Part shown: positions 10,002 to 19,144 of the stretch, piece after piece | Layout: every line of letters begins with the position of its first letter | How positions within the stretch are numbered: position 1 is the stretch's first letter | Source of the DNA: Fodinicola acaciae | GTDB taxonomy: Bacteria; Actinomycetota; Actinomycetes; Mycobacteriales; HKI-0501 | Direction of reading: 5' to 3' | Assembly (NCBI RefSeq): GCF_010993745.1 | Contig: NZ_WOTN01000002.1 | Location: 1,736,001 to 1,800,000 of the forward strand | DNA: 64,000 nucleotides | Notes under the pieces: generated by a model | What the model was told of the DNA's origin: nothing | Databases searched by the model: none | Seen by the model: only the letters and a program-made list of their open reading frames with translations | Made by a program: the position numbers and the translations under genes

Positions 10002-10733
10002 GTGGCCAAGAGGCGAGATTTGTTGCGTTCCGCGGCTGTGGCGGCCGGTACGTCGGTCACCGCGGCGGCCATCGCCAGGACCGTACCCGCCGCGGCGGCT
10101 GCCGCGCCCGGTTCGTCGGCGCAGGCCCCGCTGCGGGTCCACCTGCTGATGTTCGAGGGCGTCGAGGAGCTTGACTACGCTGCGCCCTACGACGTGCTGT
10201 CGCATGCGAACCGAATGGGCCGGCCGATCGAGGTGAGCACGGTCGCGGTGGATCGGCCGGGCACGGTGGTTGCCTGCTATGGCACCCGTATCGAGGTGTC
10301 TGGACGCTGGGCGCCGCGTACGGCCGACCTGATTCTGGTGCCAGGTGGCGGATATGGCAGCCCGTCGGAGCCCGGTGTGGCGCGCGAGGTCCACCGTGGT
10401 GTGATCCCGGCGGCGCTCGCCGCGGCCAAACGTCCAGGGCTGGTCTTCGCATCGGTGTGCACTGGGACGATGCTGCTGTCGGCCGCAGGCCTGACCAGGG
10501 GACGGCCGTGCACGACGCACCACCTGGCCAAGCAGGATCTGGCGGCGCAGGGCGGGAAAGTGGTCGACGCGCGGGTCGTCGATGACGGCGACCTGGTCAC
10601 GGCCGGCGGCATCACCTCCGGTCTCGACCTGGCCCTGCATCTGCTGCAGCGTACGTTCGGCTCGGAGGCAGCACTGCACGGTGAGACCATCCTGGAGTAC
10701 GAGCGGCGCGGCATTGTGTGGAAACGCGACTGA
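10002..10733 (+). CDS. Tat-exported DJ-1/PfpI family protein
   Basis: This 243-residue protein belongs to the class I glutamine amidotransferase-like DJ-1/PfpI superfamily, closest in layout to isonitrile hydratase-like members. A twin-arginine signal (KRRDLLRSAAVAAG) precedes a flavodoxin-like fold (about 43-240). The nucleophile elbow is ASVCTGTMLL, with Cys near residue 155, and the family's usual acidic residue is in LLMFEGVEELDYAAP. The GTG at 10002, with AGGAG 8-12 bp upstream, keeps the full Tat signal. Family members include hydratases, chaperone-like proteins and degraded AraC-type sensors; an exported one is unusual. Substrate unknown. Confidence 0.8.
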   Translation: MAKRRDLLRSAAVAAGTSVTAAAIARTVPAAAAAAPGSSAQAPLRVHLLMFEGVEELDYAAPYDVLSHANRMGRPIEVSTVAVDRPGTVVACYGTRIEVSGRWAPRTADLILVPGGGYGSPSEPGVAREVHRGVIPAALAAAKRPGLVFASVCTGTMLLSAAGLTRGRPCTTHHLAKQDLAAQGGKVVDARVVDDGDLVTAGGITSGLDLALHLLQRTFGSEAALHGETILEYERRGIVWKRD

Positions 10734-10752
10734 AAACAGCTGACGTTGGCTC

Positions 10753-10779
10753 CGGCAACAGGCGAGCACGTCGTTGCCG
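10753..10779 (+). terminator. short stem-loop after the DJ-1-like gene
   Basis: CGGCAAC (10753-10759) pairs with GTTGCCG (10773-10779) around a 13-base loop, about 20 bp after the stop codon. Short and without T-run, so only a weak terminator call. Confidence 0.35.
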
Positions 10780-10833
10780 AGCGTCTGGATGCACCGCCGC
10801 AGCATTATTCCCATTGGTAAGGGGAAATGACCG

Positions 10834-13455
10834 ATGCATGGACGCCTTTCCCGAGTGTTCTTGGCCGCCGCGCTCGCGGCCGCGGCTCTCGTCGGCCTTT
10901 CGCCGGCGCCGGCCGTGGCCGACGGCCCGGTCTCCACCGTGACGGCCGACTTTTCCGTCAACGACGGCACCGGCTCGCCGTACGTTTTCGGCGGCACCAT
11001 CAACCACCTGGACGAGCCCGCGCAACTGGACGCGCTGCGCCAGTCCGGCGTGAAACTGCTCCGCCGTGACGCGTACCTGTCCGAGATCGTCCCGAACACG
11101 ACGATCGCCGACTGGAACGCCAACGTCGGCAACGTACGCGATCCATCCACCTGGGACTGGAGCAAATACGGATGGGTCGACCTCTATCACAACCGCGGAT
11201 TCAAAATCCTGCTCATCATGAGCTACAACACGACGTGGTTGTGCACGAGTCATCCCGGTCGGGCCGACTGCGCGCACCAGCCGCCGTCCGACTTCGGCAT
11301 CTACGAGGACATCATCGGCAAGATCTACCAGCACTTCACCGGCAAAGTGGACCTGGTGGAGATCTGGAACGAGCCAAACCTGAGCGGCTTCCTGAACGTC
11401 CCGGAGGCCGACGCCATTCCGGTCTACGAGGACATCTATCGCCATGCGGCGCACGCGATCCGCGGCGTCGACGCCGGTATTCCGATCGGCGGACCGGTCA
11501 TCTCCGAACCTGACGCGACGAACAAGGTGTGGGCGAACGCGCTGCTGCAGGACACCCGCATTCCGCGCGAGGACATCAACTTTCTCAGCTATCACCACTA
11601 CACACCCGTCGCCAACGACACCGTTGCGCTTTGGCAGTCGATCGCGCGGGACAATGGCCGGCCAGACCTTCCGGTCTATGTGACGGAATGGAACTACACG
11701 GCCGCTTTCAACGTGAACCCCATCGTCGGCGACCACCCGGACATGGTGAGCTACGACGCCAACCGCCTCACGGCGCTCTATCGCCAGCACGCGGCCGGCG
11801 CGACCTTTTACGCCGACAACGTGCAGTCCTCGATCGACACGAGCTTTTTCACGACGTACGCGAACGGGACGCTGACTCCGAAGGCACGCACCTTCCGGAT
11901 GATGTCCACCGATCTCGGGCTCGGTGCCGGCAACGGGACGCTCGGCGGCATTTCGTACGGCAACCCGGTGACCAACGCCGGCGCGGCGACCAATGCCGCC
12001 GGTGACCGGGTCGCCTGGGTTGTCAACGATGGCACCGATCCACTGCAGGTCGATCTGCGGCTGCTCGGCATGGGAAATGGCAGCGGTCCGGTGTGGGCCA
12101 ACGTTTTCGAGGCCAGTGCCAATCAGGCGGTCACCTCGCCGCGCTCGACGATGTCGTTGGCTGTCAGCGACGGCGCGGCGACCCTACCGCTTGGCGTGCC
12201 AGCGAAATCGGTCGTCGGCGTGCGGCTCACGCCGTACGCGATCGCCGACCAGACCAATCTGGCGGCGACCGCGACCGTCACCGCCTCGTCGCAGACCGCC
12301 GGCCTGGAGGCCAGCAGGGTCACCGACGGCATCACCGGCCGATGGGGCGTCGGGGAATGGGCATCGGCCGGGGAGCGTACGCCCTTCGTGCGGCTGAGCT
12401 GGCCGGCGGAGCAGTCGATCGGACGGGTCGTGCTCTATGACCGGTCCAATCCGACCGACCAGGTTTTGGGCGGCACACTGACCTTTGGCGACGGCAGCAC
12501 CGTACATGTGCCGGAGCTTCCCAACGACGGCACCGGAAAGTCGATCACCTTCGCACCGCGTACGACTGATTCGGTGACATTCAAGGTCGACTCGGTCAGC
12601 GGCGGCACGCTGAACGCCGGACTCTCGGAGTTTCAGGTGTTCCACGGCGAAAACGTCGCGCCGGACGCCACCGTCACCTCGTCGTCCGAGCTGGACACCG
12701 AGGCGCACGCGCATGGCGACGCGGTCGACGGCATCGTCGGCCAGCCGAACGGGCAATGGGTGTCCACCGAGTCGACGCCGTGGATCCGCCTCAGCTGGCT
12801 CAATCCGCGGCCGGTCGACGAGGTCGTGCTGACCGACCAGGTCGGCTCGGCCGGCCACGCCAACAGCGGAACGCTCACCTTCAGCGACGGCAGCAGTGTG
12901 CCGGTCACCGGCATCCCGACCGATGGCACACCGAGGTCGGTGCCCTTCGCCTCGAAGTTCGTCAGTTGGGTGCAGTTCCACGCCTCTGGCGGAACCGGCC
13001 CGAACGTCGGCCTGTCCGAGATGCAGGTTTTCCAGGAGGAAAACCTCGCCTCGTCGGCGGACGTGACCGCGTCGTCGGTCTATCGCGACCCCACCACCGG
13101 TCTCACGCTGCCGGCCTCGATGGCGACCGACGGCACCATCAATCAGTGGTACGTCGGCGAATGGGCATCCAACGGCGACCCGCGACCGACCTTGTCCCTC
13201 GATCTCGGCGCCGCGCGGTCGGTCGGTCGTGTCGTCCTCTACGACCGAAACAATCTGATCGACCAGGTCACCGCCGGCACGTTGCGGTTCGGCGACGGCT
13301 CCACTGTCGCGGTTCCCAGCCTCGACAACAGTGGGTTGGGCACGTCGGTCACCTTTCCCGCCAGGTCGACCACGTCGATCACCTTCACCGTCACCGGCGC
13401 TCGTGACGGCACGCTCAACAACGGTCTGTCGGAGATCCAGATTTTCGCCGCATGA
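10834..13455 (+). CDS. secreted clan GH-A glycosidase (GH39-like) with three discoidin-like domains
   Basis: An 873-residue secreted enzyme: signal peptide (1-29), a TIM-barrel catalytic domain (about 35-350) and an Ig/beta-sandwich linker (about 370-470). Three F5/8C-like domains follow (about 472-605, 607-730, 732-873), each opening with NLAATATVTASS, NVAPDATVTSSS or NLASSADVTASS and closing LSEFQVF, LSEMQVF or LSEIQIF. Clan GH-A catalytic residues are plain: acid/base Glu in EIWNEPNLSGF and nucleophile Glu in YVTEWNYT. Overall layout resembles GH39, but GH5/GH30/GH51 relatives cannot be excluded. GGGGA precedes the ATG. The tail domains probably bind polysaccharide. Confidence 0.85.
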   Translation: MHGRLSRVFLAAALAAAALVGLSPAPAVADGPVSTVTADFSVNDGTGSPYVFGGTINHLDEPAQLDALRQSGVKLLRRDAYLSEIVPNTTIADWNANVGNVRDPSTWDWSKYGWVDLYHNRGFKILLIMSYNTTWLCTSHPGRADCAHQPPSDFGIYEDIIGKIYQHFTGKVDLVEIWNEPNLSGFLNVPEADAIPVYEDIYRHAAHAIRGVDAGIPIGGPVISEPDATNKVWANALLQDTRIPREDINFLSYHHYTPVANDTVALWQSIARDNGRPDLPVYVTEWNYTAAFNVNPIVGDHPDMVSYDANRLTALYRQHAAGATFYADNVQSSIDTSFFTTYANGTLTPKARTFRMMSTDLGLGAGNGTLGGISYGNPVTNAGAATNAAGDRVAWVVNDGTDPLQVDLRLLGMGNGSGPVWANVFEASANQAVTSPRSTMSLAVSDGAATLPLGVPAKSVVGVRLTPYAIADQTNLAATATVTASSQTAGLEASRVTDGITGRWGVGEWASAGERTPFVRLSWPAEQSIGRVVLYDRSNPTDQVLGGTLTFGDGSTVHVPELPNDGTGKSITFAPRTTDSVTFKVDSVSGGTLNAGLSEFQVFHGENVAPDATVTSSSELDTEAHAHGDAVDGIVGQPNGQWVSTESTPWIRLSWLNPRPVDEVVLTDQVGSAGHANSGTLTFSDGSSVPVTGIPTDGTPRSVPFASKFVSWVQFHASGGTGPNVGLSEMQVFQEENLASSADVTASSVYRDPTTGLTLPASMATDGTINQWYVGEWASNGDPRPTLSLDLGAARSVGRVVLYDRNNLIDQVTAGTLRFGDGSTVAVPSLDNSGLGTSVTFPARSTTSITFTVTGARDGTLNNGLSEIQIFAA

Positions 13456-13476
13456 CAGGAATCTGACATTTCAGAA

Positions 13477-13501
13477 GGCGGAAAAGCGCTCACGTTCCGC
13501 C
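13477..13501 (+). terminator. stem-loop after the GH39-like gene
   Basis: GGCGGAA (13477-13483) and TTCCGCC (13495-13501) form a perfect 7-bp stem with an 11-base loop, 22 bp after the stop codon and just ahead of the sedolisin gene. Probable intrinsic terminator or processing stem. Confidence 0.5.
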
Positions 13502-13529
13502 GTTGTGCTCATTAATCAAAGGGAGAAGA

Positions 13530-15503
13530 ATGAGATTTGGTCGTGCAGCCGTGGCTGTTGCCGCCGCGGCCCTCATGTTGCCGCAACCCGCAAGCGCGTA
13601 CGCTGCCGGGAAACATGACCCCGTCATGGCTCAGCCAGGTGTGGACGCCCGGCCAGGGTGGGCGCTGGCAGCGGCGGACCAGGGCCAGACAGACCAAAGC
13701 CAGCCGGTCGACGCGCGGGTTTATCTGGCAGGCCGCGACGAGGCGGGGCTGACGAGATTCGTCAACCAGGTGTCCGACCCGGCGAGCCCCGGGTTTGGCA
13801 GGTATCTGTCGCCGGCTGGGTTCGCTGACAGGTTTGGTCCAACCGCAACTCAGGTTGCCGATGTGACGTCGTGGTTGCGAGGCGCTGGACTGGCGGTCAC
13901 CGGTGGCGATCGGCATTACCTCGCCGTACGCGGCTCGGTGGCACAAGCCGAGCGGGCTTTTGGCGTCTCCTTTCACAATTACCGGCATGCCGGCAAGCTC
14001 TACCGGGCGCCGGCCGCTCCGCTGGCCATTCCCGCGGCGGTCCGGCCCGCGGTGCTGGCGGTGACCGGGCTGGACGATGCCCCACATGTGGCGAAGCCGA
14101 CGAGCGACTCACCGCCGATCTCGCCGGTGCGGATGCTCGCCGACCCGTGTTCGAAGTACACCGGTGAAAAACTGGCGACGACCGAGCCACCGGCCTTCGG
14201 TCGTACGCAGCCGTGGACCAACTGCGGATACACCCCGCAGCAGATGCGTTCGATGTATGGGCTGGACAGACTGCCGCAGACCGGCGCCGGGGTCACGGTG
14301 GCGATCATGGATGCGTACGCCTCCTCGACGATCACCTCTGACGTGACCGAATACTCCCGCCATTACGGCATCGCCGACTTCGCTCCCGGCCAGTTCGTAC
14401 AAAACCTCCCGTCCAAACCTTTCAGCGGGATCGACCATTGCGGTGACTGGAACCGGGAGGAAACGCTGGACGTCGACATCGTGCACGACCTGGCGCCGGC
14501 TGCCAAGATCCAGTACGTGTCGGCGGCGTCCTGCTCGGACGAGGACCTGCGGGACGCGTTGAGCCGGATCGTCGACGGTCATCTGGCTGACCTGATCAGC
14601 AACTCCTGGACCAACGGCCTGGAGTCCGCCGAACCGGCACCGGACCGGACGGCCTACGAGGCCGTCTTCAAACAGGCGGCCGCCGAGGGAATCGGGGTCT
14701 ATTTCGCCACCGGTGACTGCGGCTACCTGAACAATGCCTGTGACGGCAACGGCGGCACCCAGGGCGCGAGCTTTCCGGCGAGCGATCCGTTCGTGACGGC
14801 CGTCGGGGGCACCACCACCGCTCTCGGGCCGACCGGCCGGCCGTTGTGGCAGACGAGTTGGGGGACCAACTTCTCCTCACTGACCGCGGACCATCAGGGC
14901 TGGACCCCGGCGCCGGGCACGGGATATCCGGCCAGTTTCGACGCGGGCAGCGGCGGAGGGGTCAGCACGTTGTACGGCCAGCCCGCCTACCAGCAGGCAA
15001 CGGTGCCGGCGGCCCTGGCACGGGCTCTGCCCAACGGACAGACCGCCGCCACGCCGATGCGAGTGGTGCCCGACGTGTCGGCCGACGGGGACAACCACAC
15101 CGGGCTTCTCATCGGGCAAACCCAGCGATTCGTCGACGGCACCGCCAAGTACTTCGAAAACCGGATGGGCGGAACCAGCCTGGCATGTCCGCTGTTCGTG
15201 GCCATCCAGGCGCTCGCGCAGCAAGCCGGCGGCGGCCACCCACTCGGGTTTGCCAATCCGCAGCTCTACGCCAGGCACGCGACGCCGGCCTTCGACGACA
15301 TCACCGACACACCATTCGGCCCGAACTATCACTTCGCCGCGGTCGTCAACAACTACACCAACCCACAGGACCCGACCAGCCCGACGCGCGTCACCCTGTC
15401 CAGTTTCGGCTCGGACGGCCCGCTGCACGCTGTTTCAGGCTACGACGACGCCACCGGAATCGGCGCTCCCAGCCCTGGCTACGTCAGGTCGTACCAAAAA
15501 TAG
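13530..15503 (+). CDS. sedolisin (S53) serine-carboxyl protease with propeptide
   Basis: A 657-residue secreted pre-pro-peptidase of the kumamolisin/sedolisin family. It has a signal peptide (about 1-25), a pro-kumamolisin activation domain (about 40-185) and a subtilisin-like catalytic domain (about 235-655). The Ser-Glu-Asp machinery is visible: Glu and Asp in NREETLDVDIVHD, the Asp/Asn oxyanion region in ADLISNSWTNG, and the nucleophile Ser in MGGTSLACPLFVAI, where most members have SGTS. The C-terminal DDATGIGAPSPG carries the usual calcium site. Such proteases work at acid pH. The ATG at 13530 with GGGAG close upstream is preferred to the GTG 27 bp earlier because it gives a proper signal peptide. 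Confidence 0.9.
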   Translation: MRFGRAAVAVAAAALMLPQPASAYAAGKHDPVMAQPGVDARPGWALAAADQGQTDQSQPVDARVYLAGRDEAGLTRFVNQVSDPASPGFGRYLSPAGFADRFGPTATQVADVTSWLRGAGLAVTGGDRHYLAVRGSVAQAERAFGVSFHNYRHAGKLYRAPAAPLAIPAAVRPAVLAVTGLDDAPHVAKPTSDSPPISPVRMLADPCSKYTGEKLATTEPPAFGRTQPWTNCGYTPQQMRSMYGLDRLPQTGAGVTVAIMDAYASSTITSDVTEYSRHYGIADFAPGQFVQNLPSKPFSGIDHCGDWNREETLDVDIVHDLAPAAKIQYVSAASCSDEDLRDALSRIVDGHLADLISNSWTNGLESAEPAPDRTAYEAVFKQAAAEGIGVYFATGDCGYLNNACDGNGGTQGASFPASDPFVTAVGGTTTALGPTGRPLWQTSWGTNFSSLTADHQGWTPAPGTGYPASFDAGSGGGVSTLYGQPAYQQATVPAALARALPNGQTAATPMRVVPDVSADGDNHTGLLIGQTQRFVDGTAKYFENRMGGTSLACPLFVAIQALAQQAGGGHPLGFANPQLYARHATPAFDDITDTPFGPNYHFAAVVNNYTNPQDPTSPTRVTLSSFGSDGPLHAVSGYDDATGIGAPSPGYVRSYQK

Positions 15504-15526
15504 GGTCGCTTGTCGTTTCGGCACAT

Positions 15527-15581
15527 CGAGTGTGGGCAAATCCCGCGCAAGGCCGATTTTACCGGGATTTGCGCACACTCG
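15527..15581 (+). terminator. 19-bp stem-loop after the sedolisin gene
   Basis: Arms 15527-15545 and 15563-15581 are inverted repeats of 19 bp with a single mismatch and a 17-base loop, about 24 bp after the stop codon. Strong terminator-like hairpin, without a T-run. Confidence 0.75.
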
Positions 15582-15702
15582 ACGCCCTGCCGGATTCGAC
15601 TTTCCCGCGCGCTGGGTCTGCGGCGATGTCAAGGAACCAACGTCGGCGACGACTATCTCGCAGCGACCACAGCTGAGCGTGACGACAGATGGAGCGGGAC
15701 AT

Positions 15703-16851
15703 TTGAACGGGCTTGAGAAGTTGCTGGACCGGTACGTCGCCGAGCAGGCGTTTCCCGGAGCGGTGGCCCTGGTGGCACGCGGCGACCGGACTGAGGTGGC
15801 GGCGGTGGGATCGGTCGACGTCGACGGCAGCGCGCCGATGCGGCCGGACTCGATCTTCCGGGTCGCCTCGATCACCAAGACGGTCGTGGCGGCCGCGGTC
15901 ATGATGCTCGTCGAGGACGGCCGGCTCACGCTGGAGGACACCGTCGAAGCCTGGCTGCCGGAAATCGCGCGGCCGCGCGTCGTACGCACGCCACAGAGCC
16001 CGATCGACGACGTTGTGCCTGCTCGCCGCGCGATCACCGTCGACGACCTGCTGACCTCACGGGCCGGCTACGGGTGGCCGTCGGACTTCACCTATCCAGC
16101 CGTGCAGGCCTTGTTCCCCGTCCAGCGGGACGGCCGGCAACCGCGGACCTACCCTACGGCGGACGAGTGGATGGCCGAGTTGGCCGGTGTCCCGGCGCTC
16201 CACCAGCCCGGCGAGGCGTGGCTGTACGACACCTGCTCGACGCTGCAAGGTGTGCTGATCTCCCGGGTCACCGGTCAGTCGCTGGCGGACTTTCTGGCGG
16301 AGCGGCTGTTCGAGCCGCTGGCCATGGCCGACACCGGCTTCCACGTGCCCGCGACCAAACGCGACCGGATGACCAGCTACTACCAGCCCGACGCCACCGG
16401 TCGCCCGCGGCTGGCCGACGGCCCCGACGGCCAGTGGAGCACTCCGCCGGCGTTCCCGCTCGGCCACGGCGGGCTCGTGTCGACCGCGACCGACTGGGCC
16501 GCCTTCACCAGGATGCTGGTGGCCGGTGGCGAGCGGTTGCTGTCCGCGGAGTCCGTACGCCAACTGACGACCGACCACCTCAGCGCCGGTCAACGGGAAG
16601 GCGGCAGGTTGTTCCTGGACGGGCAGGGGTGGGGCTTCGGCGGCTCGGTCGACGTCGACGCCGCCGAACCATGGCGGATCCCCGGCCGCTATGGCTGGGT
16701 CGGCGGCACCGGCACCTGCGCCCACGTCATCCCGTCGACCGGGACGACCGCCGTGCTGCTCACCCAGCGCGGCGCCGTCAGCCCCGACGCGACACCCAGC
16801 TGGCTGACCGACTTCTGGACGTACGCCGCTCGTTTCCCGGCCACCGACTGA
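15703..16851 (+). CDS. serine hydrolase of the beta-lactamase class C / penicillin-binding family
   Basis: A 382-residue cytoplasmic-looking protein (no signal peptide in the chosen frame). The active-site SxxK is SITK (residues about 63-66 in FRVASITKTVVAAA), followed by a YDT element (WLYDTCSTLQG) in the place of the YxN motif and, near the C-terminus, GWVGGTGT for the KTG-like strand. Relatives include esterases, D-aminopeptidases and true class C beta-lactamases, so the substrate is open. The TTG at 15703 is chosen because GGAGCGGGA lies 6-12 bp upstream; a GTG at 15679 is the alternative. Converges on the sigma factor gene with 3 bp between the stop codons. Confidence 0.8.
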   Translation: MNGLEKLLDRYVAEQAFPGAVALVARGDRTEVAAVGSVDVDGSAPMRPDSIFRVASITKTVVAAAVMMLVEDGRLTLEDTVEAWLPEIARPRVVRTPQSPIDDVVPARRAITVDDLLTSRAGYGWPSDFTYPAVQALFPVQRDGRQPRTYPTADEWMAELAGVPALHQPGEAWLYDTCSTLQGVLISRVTGQSLADFLAERLFEPLAMADTGFHVPATKRDRMTSYYQPDATGRPRLADGPDGQWSTPPAFPLGHGGLVSTATDWAAFTRMLVAGGERLLSAESVRQLTTDHLSAGQREGGRLFLDGQGWGFGGSVDVDAAEPWRIPGRYGWVGGTGTCAHVIPSTGTTAVLLTQRGAVSPDATPSWLTDFWTYAARFPATD

Positions 16852-16854
16852 AGA

Positions 16855-18093
16855 TCATCCAGGCAGCCGTGCGGCACGGGAGCGGAGGTGACGTTGGTGG
16901 GCCAGGCTCGTCGTACGTCGTGCGGCAACTTCGTAAAGCTCTCGCGCTCTCGCATGGTCTCCGGTCATCTCGGCCAGGTGTGCGCGAGCGGCGTAAAGCC
17001 GGTGGTCATCGGTCAGTCGCTGGTCGAGCTCGAGCCGGTCCAACAACTCGATCCCCGCCTCCGCGCCACGTGACATCGCCATCGCGACAGCATGGTTGAG
17101 TCTGACCACCGGGTTGTCGGAGAGACGCATCAGGACCTCGTAGAGGGCCGCAATCTGGGCCCAGTCGGTCTTCTCGGCGGCCGGCGCCTGGTCATGGAGC
17201 GCGGCGATCGCGGCCTGGATCTGGTACGGCCCGACATCACCTCGCGGCAGCGTCGCCTCCAGCAGCGCGGTGCCTTCGGCGATCTGGTCGGGCCGCCAGA
17301 GACCGCGGTCCTGGTCGGCCATCGGGATCAGCGTCCCGTCTGGTCCGACGCGGGCCGGGCGGCGCGCGTCGGTGAGCAGCATCAGCGCGAGCAGCCCGGC
17401 CACCTCGGCGTCCTCGGGCAGCAGGCGGTGAACCAGGCGAGTCAGCCGGATCGCCTCAGCCACCAGATCCGTACGGTCCGCGGGGTCGGACAGCTCGCGA
17501 TATCCCTCGGTGAAAATCAGGTAGAGCACGTGCAGGACCGAGGAGAGCCGCTCGCCGCGCTCGTCGGGTGTCGGCGGCCGGAACGGGATGCCACTGGCCC
17601 TGATGCTCTGTTTGGCCCGGCTGATCCGCCTGGTCATGGTCGCTTCCGGGACCAGGAAAGCGCGCGCGATCTGGCGTGTGTCCAGTCCGGCGACCGCTCG
17701 CAGCGTGAGCGCGATCTGCGATGCCGGCGACAATGACGGGTGGCAACAGAGAAACAGAAGGACGAGCGTGTCGTCCGACTCACGCGCCGTACGGTCGGCC
17801 GGCGGTGACAACCACTGCTCCGGCGGTGTCCACCTCGCGACTCGGTCCTCGCGCCGCCGGCGAGCCTGCTCGCTCCTCAGCAGATCGGTCAACTGACGGG
17901 ACGCCACCGTGATCAGCCAACTCCGCGGACTGTCGGGTACGCCGTCGGACGGCCATCTGGTGGCGGCGGCCAGGAGTGCTTCCTGCACCGCCTCCTCGGC
18001 GAGATCGAAGTGTCCATAGCGGCGCACGAGCGCGCCGAGGACCTGCGGCGCGAGCGTACGCAGCAGGTCCTCGGTGGGATTTCTCGGTGACAT
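16855..18093 (-). CDS. ECF sigma factor with C-terminal TPR-like extension (ECF42-like)
   Basis: A 412-residue RNA polymerase sigma factor. Region 2 (about 10-80) holds GHFDLAEEAVQEALLAA and SWLITVASRQLTDLLRSE. Region 4 (about 115-175) has LTLRAVAGLDTRQIARAFLV and ATMTRRISRAKQ. The last 220 residues are a helical DUF6596/TPR-like extension (with YLIFTEGYR and VRLNHAVAMAMS). This architecture, directly behind a DGPF/YCII gene, matches group ECF42, where the extension takes the place of an anti-sigma factor in controlling activity. The ATG at 18093 puts region 2 at the N-terminus. The gene lies 20 bp downstream of its partner and is probably co-transcribed with it. Group assignment rests on layout and context. 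Confidence 0.88.
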   Translation of the reverse strand: MSPRNPTEDLLRTLAPQVLGALVRRYGHFDLAEEAVQEALLAAATRWPSDGVPDSPRSWLITVASRQLTDLLRSEQARRRREDRVARWTPPEQWLSPPADRTARESDDTLVLLFLCCHPSLSPASQIALTLRAVAGLDTRQIARAFLVPEATMTRRISRAKQSIRASGIPFRPPTPDERGERLSSVLHVLYLIFTEGYRELSDPADRTDLVAEAIRLTRLVHRLLPEDAEVAGLLALMLLTDARRPARVGPDGTLIPMADQDRGLWRPDQIAEGTALLEATLPRGDVGPYQIQAAIAALHDQAPAAEKTDWAQIAALYEVLMRLSDNPVVRLNHAVAMAMSRGAEAGIELLDRLELDQRLTDDHRLYAARAHLAEMTGDHARARELYEVAARRTTSLAHQRHLRSRAARLPG

Positions 18094-18113
18094 CGACGGG
18101 AGCCTCGGTCCGA

Positions 18114-18533
18114 TCAGATTTCCGGCTCTGGCGGCCCATCCAGCGGACGTACGTCCACATACCACTCGTGCTGCAGCGCCGTGCCGGCCGGATGCGGCGT
18201 CCGCGCCAGGCGCGCGGCGATCTCGGTCGCGCGGTCGAAGCTGTCGGTCTCCACGATCGTGTATCCGGCGAGCACTTCCTCGGTTTCCGCGTATGGGCCG
18301 TCGGTCACCACCGGCGCTCCCTCGCGGAGACTGACACGCCGGGCATGCACCGGCGCGCTCAGGCCGCGGCCGTCGACGAACTCCCCTGACTCGACCAGCT
18401 CGTTGTTCCATTTCCCCATGAACTCGTGCAGCGCGGCGACATCCTCCGCCGACCAGGCAACGCCATCGCCGGCCTTTCCGGTCAACATGTCGTAATCCCG
18501 CTGTGAACCAAACAGCATGATGATGTATTTCAT
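18114..18533 (-). CDS. YCII-related DGPF-domain protein, ECF42 partner
   Basis: A 139-residue alpha/beta (dimeric ferredoxin-like) protein of the YCII family carrying the DGPF-type motif as VVTDGPYAETEEVLAGY. The family opens with MKYIIMLFGS, which fixes the ATG at 18533; AGGAG sits 7 bp upstream. DGPF proteins are conserved targets and neighbours of ECF42 sigma factors, and their biochemical role is still unclear. Here it is the first gene of a two-gene operon with the sigma factor. Confidence 0.85.
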   Translation of the reverse strand: MKYIIMLFGSQRDYDMLTGKAGDGVAWSAEDVAALHEFMGKWNNELVESGEFVDGRGLSAPVHARRVSLREGAPVVTDGPYAETEEVLAGYTIVETDSFDRATEIAARLARTPHPAGTALQHEWYVDVRPLDGPPEPEI

Positions 18534-18580
18534 CGGATCCGCTCCTCTCGCTGGCGCCACCGTAGCGCCACATACATGAC

Positions 18581-18607
18581 GACGGAGCCGCCCCGGCCAA
18601 CCGGACA
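18581..18607 (-). promoter_or_regulatory. candidate ECF-type promoter for the DGPF-sigma operon
   Basis: On the minus strand TGTCCG (18607-18602) is separated by 17 bases from CGTC (18584-18581), 47 bp upstream of the DGPF start codon. The -10 CGTC and TGTC-type -35 agree with what is known for ECF41/42-like promoters and would imply autoregulation. Short motifs arise by chance in GC-rich DNA, so this is tentative. Confidence 0.35.
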
Positions 18608-18703
18608 TCGACCGAACGTGGATTTTGTGTCCGATGAACTGGCGCGGCTTCGACGTCCCAGGTGGATGACTCACGCCGTACGACGTCACGAGAGGACACG
18701 ATC

Positions 18704-19132
18704 ATGCATGTAATGACGCGAACGCTGCTCCGCAACCGCCTCACCGGGCGAGCATCGGTCATCGCCACGGGGCTGCGGCTCGCCACCGTCCTGATCATGG
18801 TTCCGGCCGCGCTCGCCAAGCTCGCGGATCTGCACACCGCCGCGCTGGGACTCGCACGGTTTGGCTATCCGGAGACACCGCTGCTGCCGCTTGCCCTCGC
18901 AATCCTGGAGCTCCTCGCCGCGGTCGCGCTCCTGCTGGGTGTCCTCACCCGGCCGGCAGCGCTCGGGCTTGCCATCGTCATGGTCGGCGCGACCATCGCC
19001 AACCTGCTGTTCTGGCCTGCGGTCGCACCACTCACCATCGGTATCCTGGCCGGCATGGTCTACCTGCTGTGGGCCGGTCCGGGAGCACTCGCCGTGGACA
19101 ACTACCTTTCCGGCAAATACGAAGAGGATTAG
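18704..19132 (+). CDS. DoxX-family membrane protein
   Basis: A 142-residue integral membrane protein with four hydrophobic segments (about 20-40, 60-80, 83-103, 108-128) and the DoxX layout (ATVLIMVPAALAKLADLHTA at the first helix). DoxX/DoxD proteins are linked to redox and thiol stress, but most have no proven activity. It diverges from the DGPF-ECF42 operon, which makes it a candidate regulon member. The ATG at 18704 follows AGAGGA. Ends 12 bp before the kinase-like gene. Confidence 0.82.
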   Translation: MHVMTRTLLRNRLTGRASVIATGLRLATVLIMVPAALAKLADLHTAALGLARFGYPETPLLPLALAILELLAAVALLLGVLTRPAALGLAIVMVGATIANLLFWPAVAPLTIGILAGMVYLLWAGPGALAVDNYLSGKYEED

Positions 19133-19144
19133 GGGATCCATATT

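Noticed and set aside
18534-18689. N-terminal extension of the DGPF protein in the same open frame
   Set aside because: The family begins MKYIIML and a good AGGAG precedes that ATG; the extension would cover the promoter region.
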